Source: Candidatus Methylomirabilota bacterium (lineage in GTDB: Bacteria > Methylomirabilota > Methylomirabilia > Methylomirabilales > CSP1-5). Taken from it: a DNA stretch of 6,170 nucleotides. Location: the NCBI GenBank assembly GCA_023249165.1, contig JAHFDE010000064.1, positions 4,958 through 11,127 of the forward strand, in the 5' to 3' direction. The notes under the pieces are model-generated. The model worked only from the letters and a program-made list of their open reading frames with translations, did not search any database and was not told the origin of the DNA. Within the stretch, counting starts at the first letter, position 1, and every line of letters starts with the position of its first letter. Positions 5,547 through 6,170 of the stretch are shown here, one piece after another. The translations under genes and the position numbers were made by a program.

Positions 5547-6170
5547 GTGACGGAGACGCGGACGTATGAGGCCTCTGCCCGAGAGGCCGGGCGTCGTCTC
5601 GACCAATTCGTGGTGGAGTCGAGCGGCCTCTCCCGGGCCGCGGTTCAGCGCCTGATCCGTCAGGAGCGGGTGCGGGTCGGCGGCGAACCCCGAAAGGCCA
5701 GCTATCGCATCCGCGCGTGCGACCGGGTCACCGTCACCCTGCCGCCTCCCGAGCCACCCGGGATCGAGCCGGAGCCGGTCCCCCTCGATCTCCTGTACGA
5801 GGACCGGGATCTCTTGGTGGTCAATAAGCCATCTGGCCTCGTGGTCCATCCTGGGTCCGGGCGTCGGCGAGGGACGCTCGTCAATGCCCTGCTCCACCAC
5901 GCTGCCGGGCTCAGCGCTGTCGGCGGAGTCGAGCGACCGGGGATCGTGCACCGGCTCGACCGGGAAACCTCCGGATGTCTGGTGGTGGCCAAGACGGACC
6001 TGGCGCATCAGCATCTCAGCCGGCAGTTTGAGGCTCGCCAGGTCAAGAAGACCTACCTGGCCCTGGTCCATGGTTCGGTCAAGGCGACAGAGGGGAGAAT
6101 CACCCTGCCGGTCGGGCGGGATCAGCGGGAGCGGAAGCGGATGGGGGTGCGCACCCGCAAGGGGCGCGAG
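5547..6170 (+). CDS. rluD: RluA/RluD-family 23S rRNA pseudouridine synthase, 3' end missing
   Basis: An open frame of 208 codons that runs off the window edge; the full protein is usually about 300-330 residues. An S4 RNA-binding domain covers about residues 16-75 (RRLDQFV, SRAAVQRLIRQ, VRVGG). The catalytic domain opens with YEDRDLLVVNKPSGLVVHPG (split here as YEDRDLLVVN and KPSG at 94-97). The signature HRLDRETSG contains the catalytic Asp D138, nearly the same position as D139 in E. coli RluD, followed by KKTYLALVHG. The enzyme isomerises uridine to pseudouridine; RluD itself modifies helix 69 of 23S rRNA (positions 1911, 1915 and 1917) and helps 50S maturation. The start is GTG, with a purine tract at good spacing, 3 bases after lspA. 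The S4 domain and gene position favour RluD over RluA; RluC or another paralogue with an S4 domain remains possible. No premature stop is seen. Confidence 0.92.
   Translation, partial: MTETRTYEASAREAGRRLDQFVVESSGLSRAAVQRLIRQERVRVGGEPRKASYRIRACDRVTVTLPPPEPPGIEPEPVPLDLLYEDRDLLVVNKPSGLVVHPGSGRRRGTLVNALLHHAAGLSAVGGVERPGIVHRLDRETSGCLVVAKTDLAHQHLSRQFEARQVKKTYLALVHGSVKATEGRITLPVGRDQRERKRMGVRTRKGRE

Noticed and set aside
5388..6071. Minus-strand reading frame opposite lspA and rluD
   Set aside because: It spans the conserved ends of two known genes and has no family signature.
1..6170. CRISPR array, insertion sequence, tRNA/rRNA gene or phage defence system
   Set aside because: No regularly spaced long direct repeats, transposase motifs or RNA gene signatures were seen; the only repeats are the short heptamers between ileS and lspA.

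Overview
The window is a stretch of a high-GC bacterial chromosome (about 60-67% GC in most lines counted by hand), with all genes on the + strand. From the 3' side it reads as a housekeeping locus: ileS (isoleucyl-tRNA synthetase), lspA (signal peptidase II) and the start of an rluD-type 23S rRNA pseudouridine synthase. ileS-lspA adjacency is widespread in bacteria. The protein sequences look like those of Gram-negative or candidate-phylum environmental bacteria (NC10/Methylomirabilota- or deltaproteobacteria-like), but this placement is a weak impression and cannot be proved from this window.

Layout. 14-679: HAD-superfamily hydrolase of the 2-haloacid-dehalogenase-like subgroup. 731-1390: membrane-anchored YdcF/SanA/ElyC-type (DUF218) envelope protein. 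1404-1727: small multi-pass membrane protein of unknown function. 1772-2098: small protein with one N-terminal membrane anchor, function unknown. These four genes are closely spaced (51, 13 and 44 bases), each has a readable Shine-Dalgarno sequence, and they may be co-transcribed. 2099-2199: a short regulatory gap with a strong sigma-70-type promoter and a stem-loop in the presumed leader of ileS. 2200-4974: ileS, starting at GTG. 4975-5066: a gap built on a degenerate seven-base repeat arranged as an inverted repeat, which reaches into the ileS stop codon and the lspA start codon. 5067-5543: lspA. 5547-6170: rluD-like gene, cut off by the window edge.

How the genes fit together. ileS charges tRNA-Ile, lspA removes signal peptides from prolipoproteins at the inner membrane, and rluD modifies 23S rRNA. 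They are linked by ancestral gene order rather than by a shared pathway, and lspA and rluD are only 3 bases apart. The two small membrane proteins and the DUF218 protein suggest an envelope-related cluster upstream.

I found no mobile element, CRISPR array, tRNA or rRNA, and no evidence of a new multi-gene system. The most unusual signals are the heptamer inverted repeat at the ileS/lspA junction, the promoter-plus-hairpin leader of ileS, and a local drop in GC3 inside the ileS editing domain.
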